DNA of 64,000 nt, taken from NCBI GenBank assembly GCA_049115715.1, contig JAGDZQ010000018.1, forward strand, positions 1 through 64,000, written 5' to 3'. The DNA is from JAMZMI01 sp049115715 (GTDB lineage Bacteria > Bacteroidota > Bacteroidia > Cytophagales > Cyclobacteriaceae). Shown here in pieces: positions 1 to 9,098 of the stretch. Both the position numbers and the translations under genes were made by a program. Under the pieces are notes generated by a model. The model was not told the DNA's origin, made no database searches, and saw only the letters and a list, made by a program, of their open reading frames with translations. Position 1 is the first letter of the stretch. Each line of letters begins with the position of its first letter.

Positions 1-17
1 AAAAGTTAACAAATACG

Positions 18-57
18 AAACCCCGAAAAAAGCTTTAATCAGCATATTTCGGGGTTT
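18..57 (+). terminator. Rho-independent terminator-like hairpin
   Basis: An 11-bp perfect stem (AAACCCCGAAA at 18-28 with TTTCGGGGTTT at 47-57) closes an 18-nt loop and is followed by T-rich sequence. It probably ends a plus-strand gene that lies before the window. It could also act on the minus strand, downstream of the gene ending at 226. Confidence 0.7.
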
Positions 58-225
58 TATTAGCAAACCAAAATCCTCTAAATCACTATGTTAGACGCGA
101 TCGAGAGTGGCCTTCTTAAAACCTATGCATAGTGCAATCACTCTCCAACAATATTACTTGATCCGTTAAACGGTTTTCAAATTAGGCTTATCGGTAATTC
201 TTTGAAATAATAGATTTGAGTGGAA

Positions 226-996
226 TTAAAGACTTGCGGAAGAGGAAATCAAATCTTTGGTATTCCTGATTCGCTCACTGGTATATAAAAGGTCAGCCTT
301 CTTTATGAATTGGCTGGCCTTTTTATATTCTTGACGGTTAAACAAGTCAACGGCAAGATTGTAATACTGCAATCCCGCCAAAGCCAATAGATCAATCTCA
401 TTCTTAATAAATGTCTGGGCGTACTTCTCATCAACTTCAACACTTGTTAGCGCGGCTTGAATTCGATGATTTATTTCCTTTTGATCCGAGATAAAACCAT
501 TCAGAGGATCAGTTGCTTCAATGAGAACATTGTGACCATCCGGTCTGGCAATCAAAAAAATGTGAAAATCAAACTCCAATATTTGATATTCTATACCGAC
601 TTCCTCAAGTATTAAAGCAAAAAGAGCAGTGCCAGTAAGACAGTCATATTTTTTTGATTCGAAAGTGTGACTGAGAGAAACGTAGTTTTGATACCATCCA
701 AGTTGTTTCCTGTGGGTTTTGTAAAATATCTTTTCTAAAAATAGAAGGTCATTTTTAGATCTTTTTTTTAGATCAATCATATGATTGATTCCCAAAAGAA
801 AGTCTTCACGAAACTCAATATATTTATCTGCGTCAACTGTGGGATCACTCGCAAGTAAAAGCTCAAATGGTTTCAACTCAGTTTTGTTGAAAGAAGCTTT
901 TTCGAAATCAGAATGGAAAACCACATCTGTACGTTGCGCCCAGACCAATTGGAAAGGGACTAAAAAAAGCAACGATATGGATAAAATTCTGTTCAT
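226..996 (-). CDS. Secreted transglutaminase-like protein
   Basis: 256 residues with a signal peptide at about 1-20 ending in VWAQ, so it is exported. The middle shows a transglutaminase/cysteine-protease-like layout: Cys119 in YDCLTG, His145 in DFHIFL and Asp163 in EATDP. The 'fill with C, then H, then D' order matches the transglutaminase-like superfamily. The C-terminal part is helical and charged. The exact substrate is unknown. It stands alone, divergent from the aldehyde dehydrogenase. A strong hairpin with T-runs on both strands lies inside its 3' end at 288-322. The family call is an inference from the triad, not from strong whole-length similarity. Confidence 0.6.
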   Translation of the reverse strand: MNRILSISLLFLVPFQLVWAQRTDVVFHSDFEKASFNKTELKPFELLLASDPTVDADKYIEFREDFLLGINHMIDLKKRSKNDLLFLEKIFYKTHRKQLGWYQNYVSLSHTFESKKYDCLTGTALFALILEEVGIEYQILEFDFHIFLIARPDGHNVLIEATDPLNGFISDQKEINHRIQAALTSVEVDEKYAQTFIKNEIDLLALAGLQYYNLAVDLFNRQEYKKASQFIKKADLLYTSERIRNTKDLISSSASL

Positions 997-1119
997 TTAA
1001 AAGTGCAAATAGGCCTAAGGTTAGCCGTACAAGTCTCTAATGTTACGTAAAAGTTAACAACTTGATTCAATATTATCATTATGTTAATTAAAAATTATGA
1101 ATTTTAAGGTAGGAAAACG

Positions 1120-2502
1120 ATGGATTTGAAGGAAATCTTCGAAAAACAGGGTAAAAAAGCGATTCTACTAAGGCATGAGACGATATCACATCGCCTTGCA
1201 CGTCTTTCTGATATAGTGAGATGGATTCAGAGTAATCGGGTCTTGATTCAGCAAGCTTTGGCAGAGGACTTACATAAGCCATCTCAAGAAGCAGACATCA
1301 CGGAGATATTTCCCCTGCTTTCAGAAATAAGAAAGGCCAGGAAAAATTTGAAGCACTGGGCTAGGCCAGTCAACTATCCTTCCTCACTGACTTTTCTTGG
1401 GACGTCAGGCAGTCTTCATTATGAACCCAAAGGAGTTTGTCTAATTATATCTCCATGGAATTATCCCTTATTGCTTACGTTGGGACCGCTTGTCTCAGCA
1501 TTAGCCGCAGGAAATACGATTTTCTTAAAACCTTCAGAGTATACGCCATCCACATCGGCGCTGATTTCCAAAATGACAAATGAGTTGTTTGATGAGTCGA
1601 TTGTCAAAACCGTAGAAGGAGACTATAAAGTATCGCAGGAGTTACTTGGCATGCCTTTCAACCATGTGTTTTTTACAGGATCACCTGAGGTAGGTAAAGT
1701 TGTGATGAAAGCTGCGGCCTCACACTTGGCTTCTGTTACACTTGAGCTTGGCGGAAAATCACCCACGATTGTAGATGAGACAGCTGATATATCAGATGCT
1801 ACTATGAAGATTGCGTGGGGGAAATGGGTAAATGCAGGCCAGACCTGTGTTGCTCCAGATTACGTCTTTGTTCACAGCAAAGTCAAAGATGATTTTCTGG
1901 CTGGCTTGACAGAAAAAGCAAAATTCCTTTATTCGGAAAAAGCAAACTATACCAGTATTGTAAATGAAAGACACTTTGAAAGACTTTCTGCGATGATGAA
2001 TGATTCTAACCTGAATGATTCCAGTCTATACCTTTCTGGTAAAGTCAACAAATCAAATCTTACGATAGAACCCACTATCTATACCGACGTTTCGGAAGAG
2101 GCACTGATTATGAAAGAGGAGATATTTGGCCCTTTGTTACCAGTCATTGTATATGATAATCTTGAGGCTGTGATAAATGAGATCAATTCGAGGGAAAAAC
2201 CACTTGCACTCTACCATTTTTCGAGGAGTAGAAAAATACAGAAAAAAATAGTTGAGCAGACAAGCTCTGGAACGGTCGTTATCAACGACTGTGTACTTCA
2301 GTTTGCTCATCCATCTTTGCCATTTGGCGGAGTTAACAATAGTGGGTTTGGCAAATCGCACGGCAAATTTGGGTTTCAAGCGTTTTCCAATGAAAAATCT
2401 GTACTCAAGCAAAGAAGAGGACAGACGATGGCTAAGCTTCTCTACCCTCCCTACAACTCATGGAAAAATAAGCTGATAGATACTCTCATAAAATATTTTT
2501 AG
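1120..2502 (+). CDS. NAD(P)-dependent aldehyde dehydrogenase (ALDH3-like)
   Basis: 460 residues, the length of the short ALDH3-type class. It oxidises aldehydes to carboxylic acids with NAD(P) in the cytosol or at the membrane. The general base Glu209 is in LELGGKSP and the catalytic Cys243 in GQTCVAPDY. The Rossmann motif FFTGSPEVGK and the C-terminal PFGGVNNSGFG are also present. The start ATG follows GGTAGGAAAACG, a purine-rich stretch. The C-terminal tail (WKNKLIDTLIKYF) resembles the membrane-proximal helix of ALDH3 enzymes acting on lipid aldehydes. The natural aldehyde cannot be read from the sequence. The lipoprotein gene starts 30 bp downstream. Confidence 0.88.
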   Translation: MDLKEIFEKQGKKAILLRHETISHRLARLSDIVRWIQSNRVLIQQALAEDLHKPSQEADITEIFPLLSEIRKARKNLKHWARPVNYPSSLTFLGTSGSLHYEPKGVCLIISPWNYPLLLTLGPLVSALAAGNTIFLKPSEYTPSTSALISKMTNELFDESIVKTVEGDYKVSQELLGMPFNHVFFTGSPEVGKVVMKAAASHLASVTLELGGKSPTIVDETADISDATMKIAWGKWVNAGQTCVAPDYVFVHSKVKDDFLAGLTEKAKFLYSEKANYTSIVNERHFERLSAMMNDSNLNDSSLYLSGKVNKSNLTIEPTIYTDVSEEALIMKEEIFGPLLPVIVYDNLEAVINEINSREKPLALYHFSRSRKIQKKIVEQTSSGTVVINDCVLQFAHPSLPFGGVNNSGFGKSHGKFGFQAFSNEKSVLKQRRGQTMAKLLYPPYNSWKNKLIDTLIKYF

Positions 2503-2532
2503 GCGTATTTTTGAAATCCTAAAAATCTAAAA

Positions 2533-2928
2533 ATGAGAAAATTACTATTCGTCTTAACCCTTGTAATTTTAGTTTCTTGCTCAGATTCGAATAGCGAACA
2601 CCCATCTTCCTGGATGGGAGAGTGGGATGCTACCTGGGAGACAGATCCAGCGTCGTTTGAAGAGATTCCCGGGATTACTGATTTTACAATGCCAGGCAAA
2701 TTCATCTTTGATAGTGACAGCCTAAACATCAAGGCATTTGGCTTTGAGGGTTGCGTATTCAATAAAGATACCCTTGACCATGTTTTGCTCTGGAAAGTAT
2801 CTGGAGATTCATTGATTCTTATCAATGATGAAAGTACCCCAGGAATGGTTTATAGCGTCAAAGAGGCAAACAGTTCAAAAATACGTTTGCAGCTTATGGA
2901 GGATATTTTCCTTACACTAGAAAAATAA
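2533..2928 (+). CDS. Small lipoprotein of unknown function
   Basis: 131 residues. The N-terminus is a lipoprotein signal with lipobox LVSC (Cys16), so it should be lipid-anchored. The mature part is acidic, with a Trp-rich segment (WMGEWDATWETDP) and beta-strand-like repeats ending LMEDIFLTLEK, which suggests a small beta-barrel of the lipocalin-like kind often annotated in Bacteroidota. It lies 30 bp behind the aldehyde dehydrogenase and is probably co-transcribed. No function can be assigned. Confidence 0.7.
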   Translation: MRKLLFVLTLVILVSCSDSNSEHPSSWMGEWDATWETDPASFEEIPGITDFTMPGKFIFDSDSLNIKAFGFEGCVFNKDTLDHVLLWKVSGDSLILINDESTPGMVYSVKEANSSKIRLQLMEDIFLTLEK

Positions 2929-3028
2929 ACCTTCTCCGTTCATAGTATTTCCGCACCATCTTTAGGTTAACTACTGGTTCAAACCGCAACAATTTGGTAT
3001 TTTGCTAGCCTAAAAACTACATAATGCT

Positions 3029-5653
3029 ATGAAGAAGGTATTGATTTTCCTTGGAGTACTCATTATTGTCATCATTGCTGCTGCTGCGATTCTTCCTATT
3101 GTTTTTAAGGATGATATACAAGCTGCGGTAGATAAGGTATTGGATGAAAATCTCAATGCAGAGGTTTACTACAATAAAGACGCCTTCAGTCTTTCCCTTT
3201 TTCAAAGCTTCCCTGACCTTTCACTTACAATAGACCATTTTGGGATTGCAGGCACCAATGCTTTTGAAGGAGATACGCTTGTAGACGTCAAGTCATTTCA
3301 GGTTACTCTTGATGTTTTGTCTGTCATCAAGGGAGAGAAATTGAAGATTAAAAGAGTATTACTTGACGAGCCAAATATCAATGTTCTGGTGCTCAAAGAT
3401 GGACAAGCAAACTATGACATAGCGAAAGCTTCTGATGCTGCTGAGACCGAAGGCCCCTCAACAGAAGAAGCGGCTGATTTTGGTATTCAATTTCAAGGAT
3501 GGGAAATTAGAAATGGTAACATTCTGTACTCTGATAAGACCATACCTATGAAGGTAAAAATCAAACAACTTAATCATACAGGATCAGGAGATTTTAGCGC
3601 CAGTCTTTTTGATATGGTTACAGATACGGAAGTAGATAAGCTATCCCTTGCCTATGATGGTGTCACCTATATGTCCAAAAAGCATCTGACAGCAGATATT
3701 ACTATGGCGATGGATATGGACAATATGAAGTTCGTTTTCAAGGAGAACAATTTTGCTTTAAATGGTTTTGCTTTTGGAATGGATGGATACGTGAGCATGC
3801 CAGAGAATGACATTGATATGGAGATTAACTATTCTGGTAAGGACATAGATATGAAAAGTATCCTGTCTCTGGTTCCCGGGGACTATGAAACATATCTCGA
3901 AGGAGTGCAAGCGGAAGGTTTAGTGGGATTTGAAGGATCTGTTGAAGGGACTTACAACGAGGAATCTATGCCAAAAATCGTTTCCTTGTTTAGCATAAAG
4001 GACGGTAAGGTTGCGTATGCAGATTATCCGATTCCGATGAATCAAATAAACCTGCAGGCAGCATTTAATTACACACCTGATAACCTGGCCGAATCTGGTT
4101 TAAGTGTTACTCAATTCGGAATAGACATTGATGGAAATCCTTTTCTTGCCTCATTACTGATGCTTGATTTAGAAGATTTGTACTGGGATATGAGAGTGGA
4201 TGGTAGTTTTGATCTGGAAAAACTGACCAACATTGTCCCGATCGAAGGAATGGACTTGAAGGGGTTGATTAAGGCAAATATGCAAACCAACGGACGTCTG
4301 TCGGATCTGGAAGCAGAGAAATATGACAAGATTTTGACAACAGGTTCTATGACCTTGAATGGTTTCACCTATGATGCCGATGATATGCCAGAGACCTTTG
4401 GTATCAATGCTGCCAAAATGACCTTCAACCCGAAGAAAGTAAGCCTTGAATCTTTTGAAGGATATGCTGGCAAGACGGATTTAAATATGAACGGCAACAT
4501 TTCAAATTACCTGTCTTATGCCTTAGAGGACAGTGCAACTCTTTATGGGGAGTTAAATTTTTACTCGAAAGGAGTTTATGTGGATCAGTGGATGTCTGAT
4601 GAAGAAGTTGAAGTAGAGGAGGAAGTTGAAGTAGATACTGCAACAATAGAAGCAATTAGGGTTCCATCTGATATTGATTTTGAACTCATTTCTAAGATTG
4701 ACCTAATTCAGTATGATAGCCTTGATTTAAAGGATTTTGCTGGGAAAGTTGTGATTAGAAATGGAGCACTCGGATTGGAAAAAGTTGGATTCGATATACT
4801 AGACGGACATTTTGAAATGAACGGGGCATATATGTCTGCTGAATCATTGCCAAGCCCACTTTATGATTTTGATTTTAAAATTGAGCATCTGTCTATTCCT
4901 TCTGCATTCCAATCGTTTAATACTGTCCAAAAAATTGCTCCATTTGCAGAAAAAATGGATGGAAAATTTGGAGCTGCTTTTAATCTGGCTGGTACAATGA
5001 ACGATGATATGACCCCCGTGTATGAAGACATGGAAGGAAAAGGGTCGCTCGCAATCGCTGATGCATCTTTGAATGATGTTAAGCTTTTGAAGGCGGTTTC
5101 ACAAGTGAGTAAGTTGGATAACTCTGATGGCTCTTTGGTTCTTAAGGATGTTGACATAGAGGTTGAGATCACAGAAGGGAGAGTATATGTAGAACCTTTC
5201 GATGTGACTTTGGGAGGGCGATCCACTACTATTTCTGGTAGTTCTGGCGTAGACGGAAGTCTTGATTTTCAAATGAATACACTGGTTCCTTCTGGGCAAT
5301 TAGGATCAGCGGTGAATGATGCATTGTCTTCGTTTACAGGAGGGAAATCATTGGTATCTCCAAATATTGACCTGGTACTAGGTGTGACAGGAACTTACGA
5401 TGATCCTGAGGTTAAGCTAATCAGTGCCAAACCTGCAGGGAGTGCAGAATCTGGTGGAACCAAGCAGCTCGTTAAGCAGAAAGCTAAAAAGAAAGTGGAG
5501 GATGCAAAGGAAGAAGCGAAAGAGGTTTTGGAGGAAAAAACCACTGAGATAAAAGAGGAGGCTATAGAAGTGATTGACGAAAAGAAAGACGAAGTAGTTG
5601 ATAAAGCCAAAGACGAGCTTAAGAACTTATTCAAAAAGAAGAAAAAGAAATAA
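3029..5653 (+). CDS. AsmA-like inner-membrane/periplasmic protein
   Basis: 874 residues. A single transmembrane helix at about 4-24 anchors a very large periplasmic region built of beta-strand repeats. The opening after the helix (FKDDIQAAVDKVLDENL, then SFPDLSLTIDHFGI) is typical of Bacteroidota AsmA-like proteins. AsmA/TamB-type proteins are thought to be bridges moving phospholipids or helping outer-membrane assembly. The last ~85 residues form a Lys/Glu-rich coiled coil ending in a run of lysines, an unusual tail for the family. A short acidic EVEVEEEVEVD stretch sits near 530. A terminator follows at 5684. Confidence 0.8.
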   Translation: MKKVLIFLGVLIIVIIAAAAILPIVFKDDIQAAVDKVLDENLNAEVYYNKDAFSLSLFQSFPDLSLTIDHFGIAGTNAFEGDTLVDVKSFQVTLDVLSVIKGEKLKIKRVLLDEPNINVLVLKDGQANYDIAKASDAAETEGPSTEEAADFGIQFQGWEIRNGNILYSDKTIPMKVKIKQLNHTGSGDFSASLFDMVTDTEVDKLSLAYDGVTYMSKKHLTADITMAMDMDNMKFVFKENNFALNGFAFGMDGYVSMPENDIDMEINYSGKDIDMKSILSLVPGDYETYLEGVQAEGLVGFEGSVEGTYNEESMPKIVSLFSIKDGKVAYADYPIPMNQINLQAAFNYTPDNLAESGLSVTQFGIDIDGNPFLASLLMLDLEDLYWDMRVDGSFDLEKLTNIVPIEGMDLKGLIKANMQTNGRLSDLEAEKYDKILTTGSMTLNGFTYDADDMPETFGINAAKMTFNPKKVSLESFEGYAGKTDLNMNGNISNYLSYALEDSATLYGELNFYSKGVYVDQWMSDEEVEVEEEVEVDTATIEAIRVPSDIDFELISKIDLIQYDSLDLKDFAGKVVIRNGALGLEKVGFDILDGHFEMNGAYMSAESLPSPLYDFDFKIEHLSIPSAFQSFNTVQKIAPFAEKMDGKFGAAFNLAGTMNDDMTPVYEDMEGKGSLAIADASLNDVKLLKAVSQVSKLDNSDGSLVLKDVDIEVEITEGRVYVEPFDVTLGGRSTTISGSSGVDGSLDFQMNTLVPSGQLGSAVNDALSSFTGGKSLVSPNIDLVLGVTGTYDDPEVKLISAKPAGSAESGGTKQLVKQKAKKKVEDAKEEAKEVLEEKTTEIKEEAIEVIDEKKDEVVDKAKDELKNLFKKKKKK

Positions 5654-5683
5654 GTCAGGATAAGTCGATATACGACAAAATAC

Positions 5684-5707
5684 AAAAGGCTGGAAACCCA
5701 GCCTTTT
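5684..5707. terminator. Bidirectional terminator between convergent genes
   Basis: Stem AAAGGCTGG/CCAGCCTTT with a 4-nt loop, flanked by A-run and T-run, lies between the AsmA-like gene (plus) and lipA (minus), so it can stop both transcripts. Confidence 0.85.
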
Positions 5708-5714
5708 TATATTA

Positions 5715-6605
5715 TTAGATAGGTACGTTTACATGCCTTTCCGCATGGTAGCTACTTCGTACAAGGGGTCCCGACTCTACATATTTGAGCCCTCTCTTTA
5801 AACCCTCTTCTCTATAAGCATCGAATTGATCCGGGTGGATAAATTCAGCTACTTCGATGTGCATTTTTGTAGGCTGTAGATATTGACCCAGGGTCAATAT
5901 GTCCAAACCATTTTCCACAAGATCATCCATTGCCTTGTGTACTTCATCCTGCGTTTCTCCGAGACCAAGCATGATTCCCGATTTAGTTCTTTTCCCAGCA
6001 GCTTTAGTCAGCTTGGTTTGTTCAAGACTCCTAAGGTATTTGGCTTGAGGTCTCACTCTTCTATAGAGTCGCTCTACGGTTTCCATATTATGCGAAACCA
6101 CTTCCTGACCACCATCGATCATTCTATAGAGTGCATCCCAGTTATTTTTTACATCAGGAATCAAAGTCTCAATAGTAGTTTGAGGGCTCAGTTCCTTCAC
6201 TTTGACTACTGTCTGATACCAAATTTCCGCACCTCTATCTTTCAATTCGTCTCTATTGACAGATGTGAGTACTGCATGCTTAACTCCCATGGTGCTGATG
6301 GCCTCAGCTACTCTTTGAGGCTCAGCTTCATCATATTCTGGTGGGCGACCTGTAGCCACAGCGCAAAAAGTGCAACTTCTTGTGCAGACATTGCCTAGAA
6401 TCATAAAAGTAGCCGTGCCTGCTCCCCAGCATTCTCCCATATTGGGACAATTTCCACTTTCGCAGATCGTGTGGAGCTTATTCTCATCCACGATTTTACG
6501 CACATTGGCATATTCCTTACCTACGGGCAATTTTACTCGCAACCAATTCGGTTTCTTAATTTTGGTAGTAGCTTCCTTAGCTGAAATGGTAGGTAATTCT
6601 ATCAT
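5715..6605 (-). CDS. lipA: Lipoyl synthase
   Basis: 296 residues. Radical-SAM enzyme that inserts two sulfurs into protein-bound octanoyl groups to make lipoate, needed by enzymes such as the E1-containing dehydrogenases and the glycine cleavage system (gcvP is also in this window). The auxiliary cluster cysteines are 48, 53 and 59 (CESGNCPNMGEC). The radical-SAM cluster is C74-x3-C78-x2-C81. The closing RSSYHA serine motif is intact. Start chosen at 6605 (MIELPTIS): an in-frame extension of 14 hydrophobic residues upstream does not match the family. TATTTTTG lies 19 nt upstream as a plausible -7 element. Confidence 0.95.
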   Translation of the reverse strand: MIELPTISAKEATTKIKKPNWLRVKLPVGKEYANVRKIVDENKLHTICESGNCPNMGECWGAGTATFMILGNVCTRSCTFCAVATGRPPEYDEAEPQRVAEAISTMGVKHAVLTSVNRDELKDRGAEIWYQTVVKVKELSPQTTIETLIPDVKNNWDALYRMIDGGQEVVSHNMETVERLYRRVRPQAKYLRSLEQTKLTKAAGKRTKSGIMLGLGETQDEVHKAMDDLVENGLDILTLGQYLQPTKMHIEVAEFIHPDQFDAYREEGLKRGLKYVESGPLVRSSYHAERHVNVPI

Positions 6606-6665
6606 GAATGTAAATTGAGATGCAAAAATAAACCTGAGGAAGATCAAGTTCTAAACTTCGTGGCT

Positions 6666-7373
6666 TTATCTTCTTTTACCCCAGTAAAGAGTGAAGTATA
6701 AACTGTTGTAAACCGCGCGGTTTCTTGATTGAAGCATGATCGGGATTTTTTTGGTAAAAGCCTCTACCGCAAACCCTGTTTCCAACCCTGCTACACTATT
6801 CTTAAAGGCTCCAAATTCGAAAGAAAGTCCGGCTTTTCCACTAAACCCAAACTCGGCTTTTGATTCTCCCAATCCCTGAAATATTTTTCCAGAACCTCCC
6901 ACTGCTGATCTGCTTGGAAAGTCCGAAAGATTATACTTTACATATCTGCCATCTGCTGCTCTTGACAGATAATGTGGAGCCACTAAACCCAAAGTTGGGC
7001 CAGCAGCCAGCAAAGTACTGATTTGTACTCCTTGTTGTGGCGCTTTTTTATATAACAGTTTTTCTCTTCCATACAAAAACCGAAATGAGTACAGATAATT
7101 TTCTTTGCCCCATATATAATTAGTGCCCGAAGCAGAGGAGTAGTACTTCTGTTCTTTGGGATGAGTCACATTTAGAATTTCAACACCAAAAGTGTGAAAA
7201 ATACCTGCGCTCTTTTGTCTTCCATATTTGAAAGCAAAACCTCCAATTAGCGCACTATTTGTGTTTTTGTTTATCCCCCAGGTAAATTCTGTCGTATAGT
7301 CGGACTCATCGTCAAACTGTGCGAAAGCCGTCGCTAGGGTGAAAAATAACGCTATGAAAGTAACAATTCTCAT
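6666..7373 (-). CDS. Secreted or outer-membrane protein, beta-rich
   Basis: 235 residues with a signal peptide (about 1-18, ending AFAQ). The mature part alternates aromatic and polar residues, with Gly-rich turns, and ends in TLYWGKRR. This pattern suggests an outer-membrane beta-barrel similar to the conserved hypothetical outer-membrane proteins of Bacteroidota. It reads in the same direction as lipA, 60 bp upstream of it. No enzyme motif is seen. Confidence 0.65.
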   Translation of the reverse strand: MRIVTFIALFFTLATAFAQFDDESDYTTEFTWGINKNTNSALIGGFAFKYGRQKSAGIFHTFGVEILNVTHPKEQKYYSSASGTNYIWGKENYLYSFRFLYGREKLLYKKAPQQGVQISTLLAAGPTLGLVAPHYLSRAADGRYVKYNLSDFPSRSAVGGSGKIFQGLGESKAEFGFSGKAGLSFEFGAFKNSVAGLETGFAVEAFTKKIPIMLQSRNRAVYNSLYFTLYWGKRR

Positions 7374-7434
7374 ATTTTGGTAAAACCGGATAGTACTAAA
7401 TTACTAAAACAATTTTCTCAAAGAAAATATGGAC

Positions 7435-7785
7435 CTAAATAGATGCCGCTTCTATATTATCAACAATCTCATCATACGATATTCCAAAGTGAGAGTTTTC
7501 GTATGAGCATGTACCATTATTGATAATGAGTACTTGTGGAGATTGATGTTGAATTCCGTATCTCTGAGAAATTTCATTTGAAATTGCTCGATAAGAGAGT
7601 AAATCCAAATAAAAAGCCTTTACATCCGGATGCTTTTCTTGATTCCATTTCCTTTCAACTCTGTTGAGCGCAGTAGCACTTATCGAACAACTAGTGCTGT
7701 GCTTAAATAATACAACAGGTGTTTCTTTTGATAGTAGATCCACTTCATTTAGCTGATCTACAGAGGTTAATTTTTCCCAGTTCAT
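7435..7785 (-). CDS. Bacillithiol-system monothiol bacilliredoxin, YtxJ/BrxC family
   Basis: 116 residues with a thioredoxin-like fold. The active-site Cys33 sits in HSTSCSISATA, matching the TxCPIS-type single-cysteine motif of BrxC/YtxJ. These proteins remove bacillithiol from oxidised protein thiols in the cytosol, and bacillithiol is made by many Bacteroidota. The start at 7785 (MNWEKLTS) is set by the upstream stop, because TGA and ATG are one base apart (TGAAATG). The gene is therefore translationally coupled to the repeat protein before it. The proline usually following the Cys is replaced by Ser. Confidence 0.85.
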   Translation of the reverse strand: MNWEKLTSVDQLNEVDLLSKETPVVLFKHSTSCSISATALNRVERKWNQEKHPDVKAFYLDLLSYRAISNEISQRYGIQHQSPQVLIINNGTCSYENSHFGISYDEIVDNIEAASI

Positions 7786-7786
7786 T

Positions 7787-9028
7787 TCAATTATTCCAAA
7801 TCTCGGCTTCCTTTCTATCAAATTTTGGTTTGGAAACCTTCTTCTTAACACCCTTTGGTTCTTCTTCGTTCCCGTCGACTTTTGCCCAGAAAATATTCCA
7901 CTTTCTCAAACCATCTCTTGCCAACTCTGTAGAGACTTTATCATTTCGATGTTTAGAACTCGGATGCATGTATTTTGTTTTTTTCCAAGTGTATTTATAA
8001 TCCCCTACAAAAGACCCGGCACGGAATTCAAAATCAGCATTTTCCTTCTTCGCACGCTTATCCACCACGAAACGGTCTTTATTTGAAGAATATCGAGGAG
8101 GAATATTCAAGAACTTATATCCAGCATATGGATTTCCTATAGAATATCTGGGAGACTTATTTAAATCATCTTTTGTCCAGATGTTTCCGACAGAATACCT
8201 TGGCGACTTATTGAGGACCTTCGACGACCATACTTGCCCAATAGAATATCTCGGGCTTTTGTTGAGGTCTTTTGTAGACCAGATGTTTCCCACCGAATAT
8301 CTTGGACTTTTGTTTAAGTCATTGGTGGACCATACGTTTCCGACAGAATACCTTGGTGATTTGTAGAGATCCTTAGAAGACCATACTTGTCTAACAGAAT
8401 ATCTCGGACTTTTATTTAAGTTTTTTGTAGACCATACATTGCCGACTGAATATTTAGGAGACCGATAGAAATTGTAGCCTTTAAACGGATTGCCTGTAGA
8501 ATATCTTGGATACTTAGCGCGATCTTTGGCAGACCAAACGTTACCAACAGAGTATTTCGGAGATCGGTAAGCATTGTATCCTTTGAATGGGTTTCCAACC
8601 GAATATCTGGGAGACCGATAATTGTTATAACCTTTAAAAGCTTGTCCACTTATGGATCTCGGTGTTACAAAAGCATAATTTTGATTACGGAAAGGTGAAC
8701 CTTGAGAAGACCTTGGAGAAACACGTCGCTCAGGGAAAAAAGTCTTGGTGTCTCTTCTTCCAGAAACAGACCGTGGGCTGACGAATGATTTATCATTAAA
8801 GAAATGACCGAGCCCATTTACACTTCTCCTCTCTATTCCTTGTTTCTTCCTAAAAGCCGCAAACGGAGACCTTGAAGGAGCAGGGCTACCTCCGGTGTTG
8901 GGCTTTTCTTTCGCTTTCTGAGTTTTAAGTCTTTTATTGGAGTCTGTTATTAACTGAGCAGAGACTTCCCCAGCTAACAATAGTGTTACCCCAAATAATA
9001 GAATTATAATCGAAAATTTCTTCACCAA
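7787..9028 (-). CDS. Secreted PRYS-repeat protein of unknown function
   Basis: 413 residues with a signal peptide (about 1-24, ending VSAQ). The centre consists of about eleven tandem repeats of 17-18 residues with core SP(R/K)YS(V/I)GN. The linkers alternate between two types, VWSTKDLNK-like and PFKGYN-like. Three or four decayed copies (SPRSVSG, SPRSSQG, TPRSISG) precede them. The non-repeat C-terminus (about 310-413) is Lys/Trp-rich. The protein is strongly basic, so it may bind an acidic polymer such as surface polysaccharide, DNA or cell wall; this is inference. The start of the bacilliredoxin gene is 1 bp after its stop. No known domain was recognised. Confidence 0.75.
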   Translation of the reverse strand: MVKKFSIIILLFGVTLLLAGEVSAQLITDSNKRLKTQKAKEKPNTGGSPAPSRSPFAAFRKKQGIERRSVNGLGHFFNDKSFVSPRSVSGRRDTKTFFPERRVSPRSSQGSPFRNQNYAFVTPRSISGQAFKGYNNYRSPRYSVGNPFKGYNAYRSPKYSVGNVWSAKDRAKYPRYSTGNPFKGYNFYRSPKYSVGNVWSTKNLNKSPRYSVRQVWSSKDLYKSPRYSVGNVWSTNDLNKSPRYSVGNIWSTKDLNKSPRYSIGQVWSSKVLNKSPRYSVGNIWTKDDLNKSPRYSIGNPYAGYKFLNIPPRYSSNKDRFVVDKRAKKENADFEFRAGSFVGDYKYTWKKTKYMHPSSKHRNDKVSTELARDGLRKWNIFWAKVDGNEEEPKGVKKKVSKPKFDRKEAEIWNN

Positions 9029-9098
9029 CCTGTTTGACTTATGGTCAAAGATTCAAAATTAAGCATATAAACCCAATGATGCTCAGACCTATACACTT

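Noticed and set aside
5395..5685. Ser/Thr/Phe-rich minus-strand ORF opposite the AsmA tail
   Set aside because: It mirrors the Lys/Glu-rich coiled-coil codons.
7900..8700. CRISPR-like spacing of near-identical DNA repeats
   Set aside because: The repeats are codons of the PRYS protein, in frame and without unique spacers.
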